Both the position numbers and the translations under genes were made by a program. Under the pieces are notes generated by a model that made no database searches, was not told where the DNA came from, and was given only the letters and a program-made list of their open reading frames with translations. Shown here in pieces: positions 51,763 to 63,671 of a stretch of DNA of 64,000 nucleotides (its first letter is position 1; every line of letters begins with the position of its first letter). Origin of the DNA: Morinoia aosen (Eukaryota > Arthropoda > Malacostraca > Amphipoda > Talitridae); contig CM059575.1 in NCBI GenBank assembly GCA_030386875.1, positions 16,144,293-16,208,292 of the forward strand, given 5' to 3'.

Positions 51763-54340
51763 ACCGCCAACTAGAAACGAACTGCGGAGGACTGAAATCA
51801 TGCATTAACTTGCCTTTGCGGGATGTGTTCTTGTGTGTTTAATTTTAAGAAAACTCTTGCGTAGAAGTGAGTTTTTTTTTAGCGTTGTATTGCTTTAATC
51901 TAAATGTGTTCTTTAGTAGAATTGTGTTATTCTAGCTGTGAATTGAAACTAATCTCACTCACTAGAGTGTGATGCTTTGTTCAATAGGAATATGCTCTAG
52001 GTTATGTAACTCCAACTTGCTTTGCTCACAAGAAATTTCGTTTGGACGAAATCTTGTTGAGTGATCTAATCTTACACTATGCGTAGTTCTCATTTTCTCT
52101 CTTGCTAAGAAAAGGGAAGTTGAGCGTTTATTAGGTTAACGTCGTGTGTTTCTCAAGAGGAGTACTTTGTTTCCTTTGTAGGATGCTTATATTCTCGCCA
52201 GCTTCTCGTGAAGCGTGCGCGCTTCATACGAGACAGCTCTAGCGAATGAATTAAGTTTCATCAGAAGTTCTTAGGCTGAGGCTATCTCAGGCTAGCTGAT
52301 TTTATCTATACCTTTAGACCGTTCATTTTCACAACGGGGAAAATAAGTTTAGCGTCATATTAAAATTTCGTATTCTTTTGTACTGTAGCGTTGAATTCTG
52401 ACTCTGTGTCTTTCTCTTGCCCTGAAAGAATATCTTAAACACGGTATTCCGGAAGGAATCATTCTCCTCTTACTCTGTAGAAGTATAGTAACATTTCTTT
52501 TCAGACTTAAGGAATTAATTTCTTGGTAGATTAGCGTAGTATGTACTTCAGCAGAAACCAGGCCAGAACATTGCATAACACGAATGCGGCTCATATAAGC
52601 AGCAAAACCAAGGAAATTCAAGTGGAACACTAGCAATTATATACAAGAACGAAGAAGATAGAACAACAACACAACATAGGGGACACATTGCACCTGTATT
52701 GGAGATGTTTAAAAGGATTGCCCAAATTCAAGCGTTGCAGTGAGAGGCGACAAAGACGAATGTATAGCTGGAAACTTGGAGCATGCTCAGAAGAATGCGG
52801 AGGGCACAAGTAATTGCCTCAGAGCCACTCGCGGTCGAGCTGTGGCTGTAGACATGGGTCGCTAACAAGCAGAGCCAGGAAAGGGCATCTCAAGTAATTA
52901 GTGCCCAGGCTTCGGAGTGGATAACAGCACCGGGTGACTAAACATCACGATGAGGAAGGAAGGAAGAGAATACGAAAATAAAGCAGATAATGTTCTAGGG
53001 CGCCGTAATGTAATAGTGTTCAAAAATGCTTTTATAAATGGGTACCCAAATGAACCAATGATAATGCTTTTATATTATTGAGTATGGAATCTAACTTGAT
53101 TTATTTGGAATTTGCATTGTGACATGAACGCTTAGAAAGGCATTCCTGAAACTCGCATGCAAGTGTCCTGTGAATTTTTACTAGGCAAATTATCACATTG
53201 GAATATTGAAGCCACATTGTAGGCATCTCTATTTATACGTGAAATAAAAATTTAAAAGAGATTACGTCGGATAGCCTTTGAATGGTACGTACGGTCTTCA
53301 AAGGATATTAACCCATGAAACTCTCGCATAAATAAGAATGTTCACTCGGAAAAAAATAAAATATTATTTGTGTCTATCAGATTCCACGTCGACGTCAAGG
53401 AATACTGTGAGGAATTCTACAGGATACCAGCGTGCACTGCGCAGGATTGTGCCTCGGAAAACTTCAGCATTACTTCGTGGAATTCGGAACCCTATCGCGA
53501 AGGGAGACTATATTAAATGAAATTTATCGACGCTTCTACTCTTATTCTTCGACAGGTCAACATAAGTTCCTGATCTGCCAATTCGTCTGATCAACGAAGA
53601 GGCATTCATGAGTAATCTGCCGATTAAAAATTTGAGTTTGAATAAACGTCATAAAATGTATGTGAAACATTGTATTTGACATGATTTAGTGGTAATTTGA
53701 ATCGTGATAATGATCCATCTTACAGAACGCAATCGTGTAGTAATGTGGTGTATAGAAATGTTATACGAGTCTGGAGATTGGGCTCGCAATACTTCCTCAT
53801 GAAATTAAGTACCCATCTTCAACGCGTGTGTGAAGCTATTGAAATGCCAGAAGAGAAGCATGGAAAGAGAGCAAATTCGTCAACGATACCAAAGGAATCG
53901 ACATCGAATAGTCAACAGCAGCGTCAAGGATTTGGAGAACAGAAAACGCAAGCGTAAATGGAAACTACGAGACATAAAATCATCGATACTTTAGGATGTC
54001 TGAGGAGTGGGAAAGATGCCCGTGAAATTTTGTGAATGTTATTAGGGTCAAGTACTCAAGTATTTAGTACGCACTTTACTTCGGCGGGAAAAAACAGATA
54101 CATCGGTTAGAAGAACACGACACAATATATCACGCTGGGGCTGATAGTAATGATTGTAGTGTTAATTGTAAGGTACCCTGTTTCTGCGGAACAAAGTTTA
54201 GATGATAATGTGCTTAAGTAGAATTTACCATGAGTGTCTTATATTGGCTGCATACTGTAGTACTTATTATTCAATAAATAGCTGAAGGCTAATTCAAAAA
54301 AATTGTCAGGCCAATTTTTTTTAACTCTAGGAGGGCCGTC
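51763..54340 (+). other. Element 2 non-coding 3' region
   Basis: These are about 2.6 kb between pol and the 3' LTR. The longest frames are 60-93 codons and resemble nothing I know. The stretch is longer than usual for an element without env. A purine-rich tract (CTAGGAGGGCCGTC) lies directly before the 3' LTR and is the likely plus-strand primer. Confidence 0.75.
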
Positions 54341-56065
54341 TGTCGAGAATATGTTCAGAATGATCAAATTTTGCGAATTAAAAATGAAAATTCTTATAAT
54401 TGTGTGTAATGTAACAAATTTGTGCTTACGTAAAAAGTTGTCTTGAGATGTCTCAGAAAATCCCAGCAGCCAGAGGGGTCGCTTCAACATGAATGTTTTA
54501 TGTCGCTTCAACATGTATGTTTTTACGCCTGTATGTTTTCTTTCAACTCAGCAATGTTAGGAGGCTGCGATAAGGTGCGAGAGCCAAACGATGTATGTTT
54601 ACAGTGTGTCTTGTTTCTGGAGGGGCCTATGTTGTGGTTATAGCAAATTTTTCATGCGAGCGAGCCTTGGGAAACTCGAGACGGTCGAAAAATGCCTACC
54701 CAAGCGCGAACAAAGTCGCCTTGTAGTCAAAGATAAATCGAGACACTCAGACCGAGAGAGTCGGCAAACCAACGGTCGGTTCGAAGGAGCTGAGCGTGAG
54801 AAGAAAAATGATGCTAAGAAAGAAATAAAGGCGAGCGGCGGCACTACCAATTAGAAAAGAGGTAGGCGGGCACTCCGAGGCTCCTAAGATTCTCATAGGA
54901 GCAACCCTCGTGCACAACCCTCGAAGAAAATGCGCCAGGGCTCAAGGCGTCTGAGGAACAATGGACAGTTCGACCGGCGAAACCGTAACGTGAGGTGCAA
55001 CCAAGGAACGCGGGTGTGTTCACAATAACAAGCGTGCTTAATGCAATAATAAGAAAAGTGGCTATATTGAAAATTATACTAAGTTTCACGCTATAATGTA
55101 ATCCAGAAAGTAACACATTCTCGTTTCACTTGCAGAAAATTTACGTGTTCCCGTCACCACGTTCACAAAGGGGAAATTTATCAAAACATAACCCACCGTG
55201 GGAGTTATTGATGGAACATGGAGATGCTGCACTAGAAGGGAGGGTAAGAGATGCATTTCTTAAAAAGAAAGAGTAAAGATATTGTTGAGATAAATATTGC
55301 GATAATTCATTGTCATTCAGTCATTGATGCGCTTAAAAAGTAACAAGTTAAATTTTTATCTTTGACAGGCGGGACGGTTATTCAGTTATACATCTGAGGA
55401 TTGATCAGCTCGAATGAAGGGAATCGACGTGTGAACATGCTGAAACGTAATGAGCAAGATGACGTCATCACTAGACATTTTCTGAACAGTGCATAAGATA
55501 GGCCTTGAACTGAAGCGAGTTGCGGATGAATTCGGTGGTTGAAGTGACCTTCGCCTACTGGCTGTTGGGAGTACTTAGAGATTGTAGGCATTATCTGTGT
55601 TATGGTTGGATGCATAAGCAATCTGCGGTTAAAGGCTGGCCAGCCAAATTTCTGTGTAATTATGTGCAGTAGGTCATTTGACGTATGCTATTTGCTTTCA
55701 TTAATAATTAGCATTGTTCCTAACACCAATCATTGTGTGTGCGCTCATTGATGTTTGTATCACGTATAACTGGGAATTATAAATGTTAAGCATAGTTCAC
55801 CCTGTGTATCATGCCCCACAATATTAGAAGCAATCCATCGTAATGCAACGGAGGGCGCCCAGAAAATGCGCTGCGTAAGTGGGTCAGCGATCCCCGGTGA
55901 GTACCTTTCCTTTTTTTAGTATATGTGCTGTAATTGCCGATATTTATTCATTAATTTGTGCTGCATATGTATACTTTGGAGGTGGGCCATTCCTCAATTC
56001 CGAGAGCCGAATCTTCCTGTTAACGAAATGTTAACAAGGAGGTGAAGGGGCTATTTCTCGTGACA
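54341..56065 (+). repeat. Element 2 3' LTR
   Basis: It is near-identical to 44975-46700 along its whole length, with about ten differences by eye. Confidence 0.95.
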
Positions 56066-56069
56066 AGTG

Positions 56070-57601
56070 TTCAAATAGAGCAAAATCTGGTAAAGTATAT
56101 TGTGTCATTTTTGAGTGTGCATTGTTTTAAGTATAAGGATCTGGTCAGGTCGTGATACATAGATAAACATGAAAATAGTCGTAAAGTTCGTAACACAGCA
56201 TAGCTCATTCCAAGTGCTATCTCAACACGACGTAGCGTAAAGTTTGCGTGTCATGCGCATTTCTTGTGTCAAGATTATAGTAAGATGCTCAACTATGTCA
56301 TTTCCTTACTACAATAATTATATACTTGCAGCTGTCATTATGATATTGAAATTTGCTCATTGGATTACTTCGTGAGAGCGTACGGTGGATTTGCCGGCGT
56401 TTTGTGAAAAATGGCGGAGCACAAAACTGCTGTGTCAAATCATTTTTATGTTCACTGTATTATGTTTTAATATTTTTTCTTTTGCTGCAAGAGATACGTT
56501 TAGTGTTTCTTTTTCAGTATGATTGACATGGATGAATTTAGGACTTTCTTTTTATTTCTCGTACGGATATAGATATATTATAGAGTTCGAAAATTATGCA
56601 TTCACATTCTTGCAATTTTTAGCTATTTCGTATTTCAGTGAAATTCCTCGAATCATGGTACTTAAATCTCATGTATTTTCCATAATTCCACAAAAATATA
56701 ATAACAGATTATTACTGCTTTAAAAATCACAAGTCTTGCTGTCATGCTTATACTGTAATTCAAGCATAAAAGAACAGCCATTGCCGGCTGGTAACCTTTC
56801 TATTTTCTTCCTGAGCCTGTAAAGAAATTAATAGCCTTGAGTCAAATCTATGGAAGAAGTTCAGGGTTTTCTCTGAGATAGGAAATTTACATTGCAGTGT
56901 AGGGATTGTCAGTTGTGGAATTTTTCCTTGATGCCTCTTCGAGAACTTTCTCATTCAGCGTCTCCGATTATTGCAGACCCTCGACGGCACCAAACACCAC
57001 AACACACATTCCTTGGACTTGAGCTTTACAAGTTAAATTCACGTGGCCTATTATTTTATATACAACTCAAACTTCGAGTTACACCATTTAACTCGACCTT
57101 ATTGCCTTGCATTTGCCTCGGTTTGCGAGCTGATTTCAGCCTGGTATAATTATCTAATTTACTGGCTAAACATTCATCTGCTCCAACTACGGACATTTGT
57201 CTTCAGGGTGTAATATTCTTAACTCCAAGACCAAGTAAATTGGAGTAACCATCGTCAGTCACGGCTCAAAATTAAGATTTGAAGCAACTCTTAAAGTCCT
57301 AATTCTCTGGCTTGTTAAATTGCCCGCAATCTGAAAGTAACCTCCACAAAGAAAACACTCACTTACACCTGGCCAACGTCCTCGCTCACCGGACCTCGCC
57401 TGCACGGAGGTTCCCATCTAAGAGAAGATCGTCCGAAATCAAGCACGCCATCGGTCATCACGGCTTCCTTCAATAAACAAGATACAGCTGAGTTATCCCA
57501 TGACTTGTCTTATTGTCCCTCTCTTACGATTTCGAAAAACACTGCTTGAGAAAAACGTTTAAGATTGGAAGTTAATAGCAACCATATCCCCAACCTTAAC
57601 A
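56070..57601 (+). repeat. Element 1, 3' LTR piece 2 of 2
   Basis: This piece continues the LTR after element 2 and carries, uninterrupted, the sequence that the 5' LTR holds in pieces. The junctions TGTGTCAAGATTATAG (near 56272), CTTGCATTTGCC (near 57107) and GCAACTCTTAAAGTCC (near 57283) show the empty sites of LINE A, element 3 and LINE B. It ends CCTTAACA, then ATAA. Confidence 0.95.
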
Positions 57602-58960
57602 ATAACTTGCACCGCTGGGTGCTGTCCAAATACTTATCACTATTATTTTGATTTTGAAACAGATATGGAACGTAAATATTTACACGGTAAGATTAAAGTG
57701 TGTCTTTGTCTACATATGTAAGCATATCATATTTGTTTCTTGCTTGGATCCTATATCGAGTAACCGTTAAAGAAAACAAAAATAATCTCAATAAAAAAGC
57801 TCATTCACTGGTAGGCTGCTCTAGTCACGTGAATTTTCCGGTTCACTTCTGTTACGACTGGACGCTGGTAGAACAATCCGTCTTGTAAATCTCTCGCAAG
57901 TCATACCAGCAGAACACTTTTCACCGAGCAGCTGCCTCGGGCCTCATCTCGTTACCTCTATTTCATCGTAACTTCGCGGCGTTTCCGACCGCTCTTCCTT
58001 GGCTACGATGGGCGTAAGCTTTGTTCGTTGGAATGCGACCTAACTTCGTTGGGGAAGCCATGAGGGGCTAAACCACTCCTCACCGCACTGCACTGCCCCG
58101 CCTTCCTCTTCTCGGCATCCATGACTGAGGGAATTCGTGCCTGGACGAGTCTTAACGTCTCCTCTGCGACGTCAACGGAGCTTCCTACTTGATGGCAGTT
58201 GAAGTTAGTTCACGTAGACTTGGCGCACGTCTACCAGTGATTTAGCTGCCATTGAGCTTTCATAAGATCCTGCACAGAAATCTTACAGGCTATCCTGTAA
58301 TCGTTTAGAGTTGATTAAATTTAAGTTTGTTTACTCATGAACTTAAAATTAAGGACTAAAATCAAATTACCATTCAACTTATAAGTAAAACTTAATCTCT
58401 GAATATCAAATCTGAAATTAATGAAGCAAAACCCATTACTTTAATATATAAAAATTTCTATAACCCAGCTCTAGGCTCGTCTTTGCATGGTTTTTGAACT
58501 TTAGTTTACCATCCTGAATACAGCCAATTGAATACACCATTTGAGCCAAGCTGCACTGACCTCTTAAATTTTCTGGATGCCGATTTAGATCGCCTCCAGC
58601 CATTGACCACACAACTTCAACTTTATAATTGAGCCTACACAGCCTTCGTCGTGTCCACCTGCCTCCGCTTCCCCAGCGGAACCTCCCGTGCTGCCTACGC
58701 AGGGAAGCCAGTGGGTTTTCCTTCGCTACGCTGCGCTTCTCCTCCATCGAGGACTGAACGGCCAGAGGATGAGAGGCTGAGGCGCCTTACGTGCTGCTGA
58801 CCGCTCCGCTCACCATCCACTCGCCTGACTCCGCTTCCCGGCACATCCTGATGCTCACGAGCTTATTGGAGGTTTGTGAACTATTAGTTCAGTTACCAAA
58901 TACCTGCCATGCCGTGAGCTGGGTACTTAGGACGACGTTTCCCCATGCATTCTTAATAAC
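57602..58960. other. Non-coding stretch right of element 1
   Basis: The composition is mixed, moderately GC-rich at about 57950-58250 and 58600-58900. Frames reach at most 103 codons (58436-58747, minus) and show no domain I recognise. I see no repeat, RNA gene or transposon feature in it. Confidence 0.5.
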
Positions 58961-59312
58961 TAAAACTTATAACTTATAAACTTACCTTAAAAACTTATAA
59001 CTTATAAACTTACCTTAAAAACTTATAACTTATAAACTTACCTTAAAAACTTATAACTTATAAACTTACCTTAAAAACTCATAACTTATAAACTTACCTT
59101 AAAAACTTAACTTATAAACTTACCTTAAAAACTTATAACTTATAAACTTACCTTAAAAACTTATAACATATAAACTTACCTTAAAAACTTATAACTTATA
59201 AACTTACCTTAAAAACTTATAACCTTACCTTAAAAACTTATAACTTATAAACTTACCTTAAAAACTTATAACTCATAAACTTAGCTTAAAAACTTATAAC
59301 TTTTAACTCGTA
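58961..59312. repeat. Minisatellite, about 12 copies of a 25-28-bp unit
   Basis: The unit is ACTTATAAACTTACCTTAAA with an added ACTTATA step. Copies start CTTACCTT at 58981, 59009, 59037, 59065, 59092 and so on to about 59280. Unit length varies by loss of an ACTTAT step. Confidence 0.92.
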
Positions 59313-59654
59313 AACTCACCTGACAACGATAAACTGTATTAAACCTAAGACTAAACGCTAAATCTTAACTAACTGCAACTAACTCCACAGAGCACGGGTG
59401 CTTGCTTCTTACGACTGCAGTCACAGTTCGCAAGTGGACCGCCCGCCTGTCTCCCAGAAGACCTGCTCCGAAAAGCTTATAGTTTCTTGGTTCATTTAAG
59501 TTTAGCAGTTTGTCCTCTTCTTCCAAATGTCGTTCCGACATTTGACCTAATAAATTACGGCAAATTTTCCCATTACGGAACTCCGCGTATTTCAATCTCC
59601 TATAAATAATATAAATCAATCCTTTTTTTCTATGGATCCGCTCCCGTAAACTTA
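59313..59654. other. Non-coding stretch between two minisatellites
   Basis: These are about 340 bp. The 84-codon minus frame at 59365-59619 has no recognised motif. CGACATTTG near 59540 is a local short inverted word. Nothing more is supported. Confidence 0.4.
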
Positions 59655-59790
59655 CCTGGTAAAATTACTTACCTTGAACTATAACTATAACTTACCTTGA
59701 ACTAGAACTATAAGTTACCTATAACTATAACTTACCTATAAATATCACTCACCTATACCTATAACTTACTTATACCTATAATCAGAACTA
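59655..59790. repeat. Second minisatellite, TAACTTACCTATAACTA-type
   Basis: There are about nine irregular units of 12-22 bp with TAACTTACCT or TCACCTATACC cores. The core is close to that of the minisatellite at 58961-59312, so the two may have a common origin. Confidence 0.75.
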
Positions 59791-60109
59791 TTACGTAACT
59801 TTATAATCGTCTGCCTACATGCAGTGATCGCAAAAACTGAATAATTCCGTTGATATCAAATTCATGTGTTTTTCTTTCTATTTTCACCAGGGCACGACTA
59901 ACTGAAGTGGCCCGAGAAGATCGCTCCCATTCATCTTCTCTACTTGGTGGCCGTATGCAGCGTCGTCCAAATTTAACGAGCTGCTGGCAATTTCTAAGTT
60001 GTCCACTTAATTATTCGCCTCTGAACTGTTGATTGTCGCGAATAAATTCTCCCGGCCATCAATGTTTATTTTCCCACTTCGCCTAGTTTTTCGTAACCGT
60101 ATTAAGTTC
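59791..60109. other. Non-coding stretch
   Basis: These are about 320 bp with a 60-codon plus frame (59850-60032) that shows no domain. No repeat or RNA signal is visible. Confidence 0.4.
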
Positions 60110-60890
60110 ATTCCTCACCATGTCTGTATTTAATCTCCCTCCGTATCTGTATTTTATCCCATGTACCCACATGTTGTTTCAGAGAAAACCATTACGATGA
60201 GAAACTTTAAATGTATTTTGTTGTTGTTTTCAAACTGTCGTTTGATTTTACTGAAATTTCTGTCAGAAAATTAGGAATCATCTCTTTTTACGTTCAGCAA
60301 GTCCTTCTAATATTCATCTTAGTTATTTCTGTCGACTACAGTGAGCAACACAGCCGTCAGCTCAATGTAACAGGGCAAAGGTCGTTTTTATTATAACGAT
60401 TATTTTTTATTTTCTGTATTTATATTTACCATCCGTACGATAAATAACCTCTGAAATTCATATTTGTGGCTACTTGAATTTTGTGTTTCTAGATGTTAGT
60501 GTTATGCTGTATTTTTGTAAATTATTTTTGGCTAACTAATTTGAAATCATTTACGACTGTGTTGCAGTTGATTTCGGTAAAGCGTATTCGTGTCTTTTCT
60601 TCTTACGTTTTTTCACTTACTTATCGTGAAGGATTTCCAAGGCATTCCCTTGTCGTATTTACAACTTTCCAATCATCTTGCTATGCATAAAATATTCCAG
60701 AGAATGTATTTTGTTTGTTTCTCTGACTGAAACTATTGACCCACTGACAAGGCTATTGTTTTCCTCGTTTGATTTGTGCTCCTTATTCCTTATTCCTTCG
60801 TTCTCTGCGCAAATTACCACTGAACTTTAAATCAGAAATAACTCTATATTTCAGAAAATAAAATTAGCATCCTGGCCCGCTGTTTCATCC
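60110..60890 (+). repeat. Fragment of LINE A-type 3' UTR
   Basis: Words match the complement of the LINE A 3' UTR: CTGAAATTTCTGTCAGAAAA, TATTTCTGTCGAC, GAGCAACACAGCCGTCAG-like and TTTTATCCCATGTACCCA. Identity is roughly 75-80% over the recognisable blocks at 60140-60480; the rest is looser. No reverse transcriptase remains next to it. It is read as an old, truncated insertion of the LINE A/B family. Confidence 0.55.
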
Positions 60891-60929
60891 ACGTCTACGT
60901 GCCAAAAATTTGTAGATATGTGCTACTCA

Positions 60930-61640
60930 GAAGTGATATCCGGCCACAACAGTATTGTGGTGGTCTCAACAAGCTGTGCGCAAACACCACCGCACAAGCT
61001 CAAAAGCGCCACCTCGCTCAGCCCGAACGGCCGCCAAACGGCAGTTGTTGCCGACCAATCAGAACGCAAATTTGGCGTGATGGTGCCGGACCAAGCCTCT
61101 AGAAGCTGCCTACTTCGAGCAGCCAGCCTACACCCCAGGACACATACATAAGTTTAACGCAGCCTCAACAGTCCCAAAAGCGCCCCCACGCATTGGCCAA
61201 TGGGAACGCTTGTTTAGAGCGGCGGTGCCTCACCAGGCAAAATGTAAGAAGGTCCAGTGCGAGCTGATTTAGTCTGCTCATACAAGTCTCCTTACAGTAG
61301 CGGCTTGTGGTGGTATGAACACACACCACCACACAAGCTTAAAAGCGCCACCTCACAGCCTCAAAGCGCCAATGCTAAACGACCAATAAACAGAGCTCAA
61401 GTTTGGAGCTGGGGTGCCGGACCGAGCTTTATAAGCAGCCTGCCTCGAACAGTCAGGCAACGTCGTAAGTATACGACGTAAGTATAGTATAGCACCTTCG
61501 TAAGTATAGCACAAGCCTAGACGGCGAAAAGTGGGCACCCCCGTCTTGACCAATCGGTGACCTGGACGGGCAGAGTCAGGCTCCAGCGAGGCCTATATAA
61601 ACAGCCGCGCAGCCAGCACTGCCTCAGGAGTTCACAAGTG
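60930..61640 (+). promoter_or_regulatory. LINE C 5' promoter-like monomers
   Basis: At least three, perhaps four, diverged tandem units precede the LINE ORF1. Each has a CCAAT-type box (GACCAATCAGAACGC near 61044, GGCCAATGGGAACGC near 61193, GACCAATAAACAG near 61380, GACCAATCGGTGAC near 61549). Some are followed at about 40-50 bp by a TATA-like box and GCAGCC (TTTATAAGCAGCC near 61428, CTATATAAACAGCC near 61601). AAGCTCAAAAGCGCCACCTC recurs near 60998 and 61339. Repeated 5' promoter monomers are known in several LINEs. Confidence 0.65.
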
Positions 61641-62056
61641 AAAACCGTCTAAGAAGCATCTAATCTTCAACAACGACCTTCTCACTACCAAGATATCACA
61701 ACAGCAGCCGACTTCCTACCTCGCTTGCCGAGCCATAGCCTCCCAAGCGGGTGTGAGTAGCCTTCTCTTATTTAGCTCTTACGTTTACCGACCGTTGAGC
61801 GTCGCCGGAAGGTAGTAGAGTCAGGTGTACCGAAAGGCCCCAGACCAACTGGGCAAACCCCATTATAGTAGGGGGGATCGGGTACAAGTAGGGCACCAGC
61901 CGCCTTCCGGACAAATCCGACGCCTGAGACTATACACCAACACTTAGGACTAACACGATGCATCGCCACCAAGGAAGTCGTGGTTCATGGAGAGCTAGCT
62001 AAAGCCAGTTTTCCCGCCCCTTACTACAAACACCCACCCATATAAGACCCAACACT
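61641..62056 (+). other. LINE C 5' UTR
   Basis: This is an untranslated leader of about 415 bp between the last TATA-like box and the ORF1 start. GTGAGTAGCC at 61751 looks like a splice donor, but no matching structure supports an intron. No frame of note is present on the plus strand. Confidence 0.5.
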
Positions 62057-63671
62057 ATGCAACATAACACCAACACACGCACCAACGCCATCCCTGGCAA
62101 CAACACTCAACCACGAACGACCAAGCAAACTACCACAACCATCCCAGCACAGCCTGCCAACAAATCCAACACTACCTACAAAGTCCAACTCCGCAAGATC
62201 GACCCCAGCAAAGATACAAACCGAGAACAAGTCTTTGAAACTGCTTTCAAACACTTGGAATCCCCACTCATACGACTCACCAGCAACTCAAGCGGATTCT
62301 ACGCCATAACCGATGACATCACTGCCATCGATAAACTGACCTCGGACAAAGCAACCACTCACTTCCAGAAAATAAATCTGAAGCCTATCATCCCCCCAGA
62401 TCTCAGAGCCAAAAGAACCATATTCATCAGACAACTGGACAGCAGCATTGGCCAACGCCAACCGCAAGAAATACAGGAAGAAATAACACGAGTGCAACAA
62501 TGGGCAAAAATCCTGGAAATTACCAAAATCAAAAACTATACACACGTTATCAAAGTAACCTTCACCGACACTGCCATGACACAGCGCGCTCTCCAGAATG
62601 GGCTCCTCATGTTCAACACAAAGATCACACCATCGCAAATGGAACTTGAAAAGTACACTCACCTACGGATCTGCTTCAAATGCTACAAAATTGAGGACCA
62701 CTCCACACATCAATGCACTGTCAACACATCGAACTGCTCTGAATGCGCCGCACACGGCCACACCTACCAACAGTGCAATTCACTGTACAAGAAGTGCCTT
62801 AACTGCCAAGGAAACCACCGCACCCTCGCAGCTTCCTGCCCATACAGGAAAGAAGCTATCCGCAAGAAGAACGACGAACTCCAAAAAAAAGAAACCGACC
62901 AAACCATGAGCACATACATTGAAATTGCAAAAACGGCCATCCAACAAACTGCACAAAACAGAACATACACTCACACTCACCAGCGAAATACATATAAAAC
63001 TGGCCGCTATCATCATCGAGGCCCACATCGCAAACCTCGCACAGGGAGGGGATTTCGGATCAATCTTGTCGAAGTCCCTCAAAGAAAATTATGACGTGGA
63101 CACCCAGTTTCCCAACCGCGACTCACAAAAAATATTCAACATGTTCATCGAACAAAACAAACAACCCCAAGCAGGCACAACGGAGACTCCTGCAAATCAA
63201 GCAAGCATCGACCCCAACGAAGACGCAATGGACACTAGCTACCACTCAACAGAAGAAAACTCAACCCAGGATGAAACCAGCGATGACAACCTGAAAGAAA
63301 ACTGGAGAACGCAGTCCAGCCCGAAGAAGAAAAACAAAAAACGGAAGAAAAAGAGACAACCCTCCTCGGGAGAATCTTCTGGACACGATGACAAAATAGA
63401 GGTTTCACTATTCCGCAGTGACACGAACTCACAGCATATTCCAAGCAAACCCACCAACCAACAGATATTAGAAGAACTAACAAAAATACCTCCTGGCCTC
63501 AAAATCGCTGTCGCACACCCAAGCTCGGACACCTGGGAAGAAATCATCGACGGCCAATTCGACCTCCAAAAGGCACCCATAACCAAAACCCCACACGAAC
63601 ACTTCCTCTCGATGGACACATGCTCAAAAATTAACCCCCTTCACAAGAAACCCAAACACTCGACTTCATAA
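62057..63671 (+). pseudogene. LINE C ORF1, nucleic-acid-binding protein (one frameshift)
   Basis: This is an RNA-binding ORF1 protein. From MQHNTNTRTNAI the frame has a polar N-terminus, a folded middle part (VQLRKIDPSK ... RTIFIRQLDSSI ... HVIKVTFTD) and three CCHC knuckles at about residues 206-262: CFKCYKIEDHSTHQC, CSECAAHGHTYQQC and CLNCQGNHRTLAASC. Near 62960-62985 the reading frame shifts: after QNRTYTHTH it continues in another frame with TSEIHIKLAAIIIEAHI, through an acidic stretch and a Lys-rich run (KKKNKKRKKKR), to the stop at 63669-63671. The length of 1,615 nt is not a multiple of three, which agrees with one shift. The stop overlaps the ORF2 start as TAATG. Confidence 0.8.

Larger units (their letters stand above)
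44975..56065 (+). mobile_element. Element 2: young Ty3/Gypsy LTR retrotransposon, looks whole
   Basis: The element runs from TGTCGAGAATATG to CTCGTGACA, flanked by AGTG, within the 3' LTR of element 1. The LTRs are 1,726 and 1,725 bp and differ at only about ten positions by eye (about 99.5% identical), so the insertion is recent. Gag and pol are both open. A non-coding stretch of 2.6 kb separates pol from the 3' LTR; no env-like frame is seen there. Confidence 0.93.
10491..57601 (+). mobile_element. Element 1: Ty3/Gypsy LTR retrotransposon split by four nested insertions
   Basis: The element runs from TGTAGCATTA at 10491 to CCTTAACA at 57601 and is flanked by ATAA on both sides. The 5' LTR is in four pieces and the 3' LTR in two. 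After removal of LINE A, element 3, LINE B and element 2 with one copy of each target duplication, both LTRs come to 1,827 bp and the element to about 8.5 kb. Its gag and pol lie together at 40340-44638. The pol region is broken in about two places, so this is a fossil. The two LTRs differ by roughly 2-4% by eye, unevenly along their length, so it is moderately old and the oldest dated insertion here. Confidence 0.9.

Noticed and set aside
51763-54340. env gene in element 2
   Set aside because: No frame above 93 codons, and no signal peptide or membrane segment pattern that I could recognise.
58436-58747. 103-residue minus-strand host gene
   Set aside because: No domain, no start or splice context, and no repeat of the frame elsewhere. 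Chance in a GC-richer stretch.
62024-63619. Minus-strand frames rich in Cys, Phe and Val over LINE C ORF1
   Set aside because: They are shadow frames of the real plus-strand ORF1 with its zinc knuckles.
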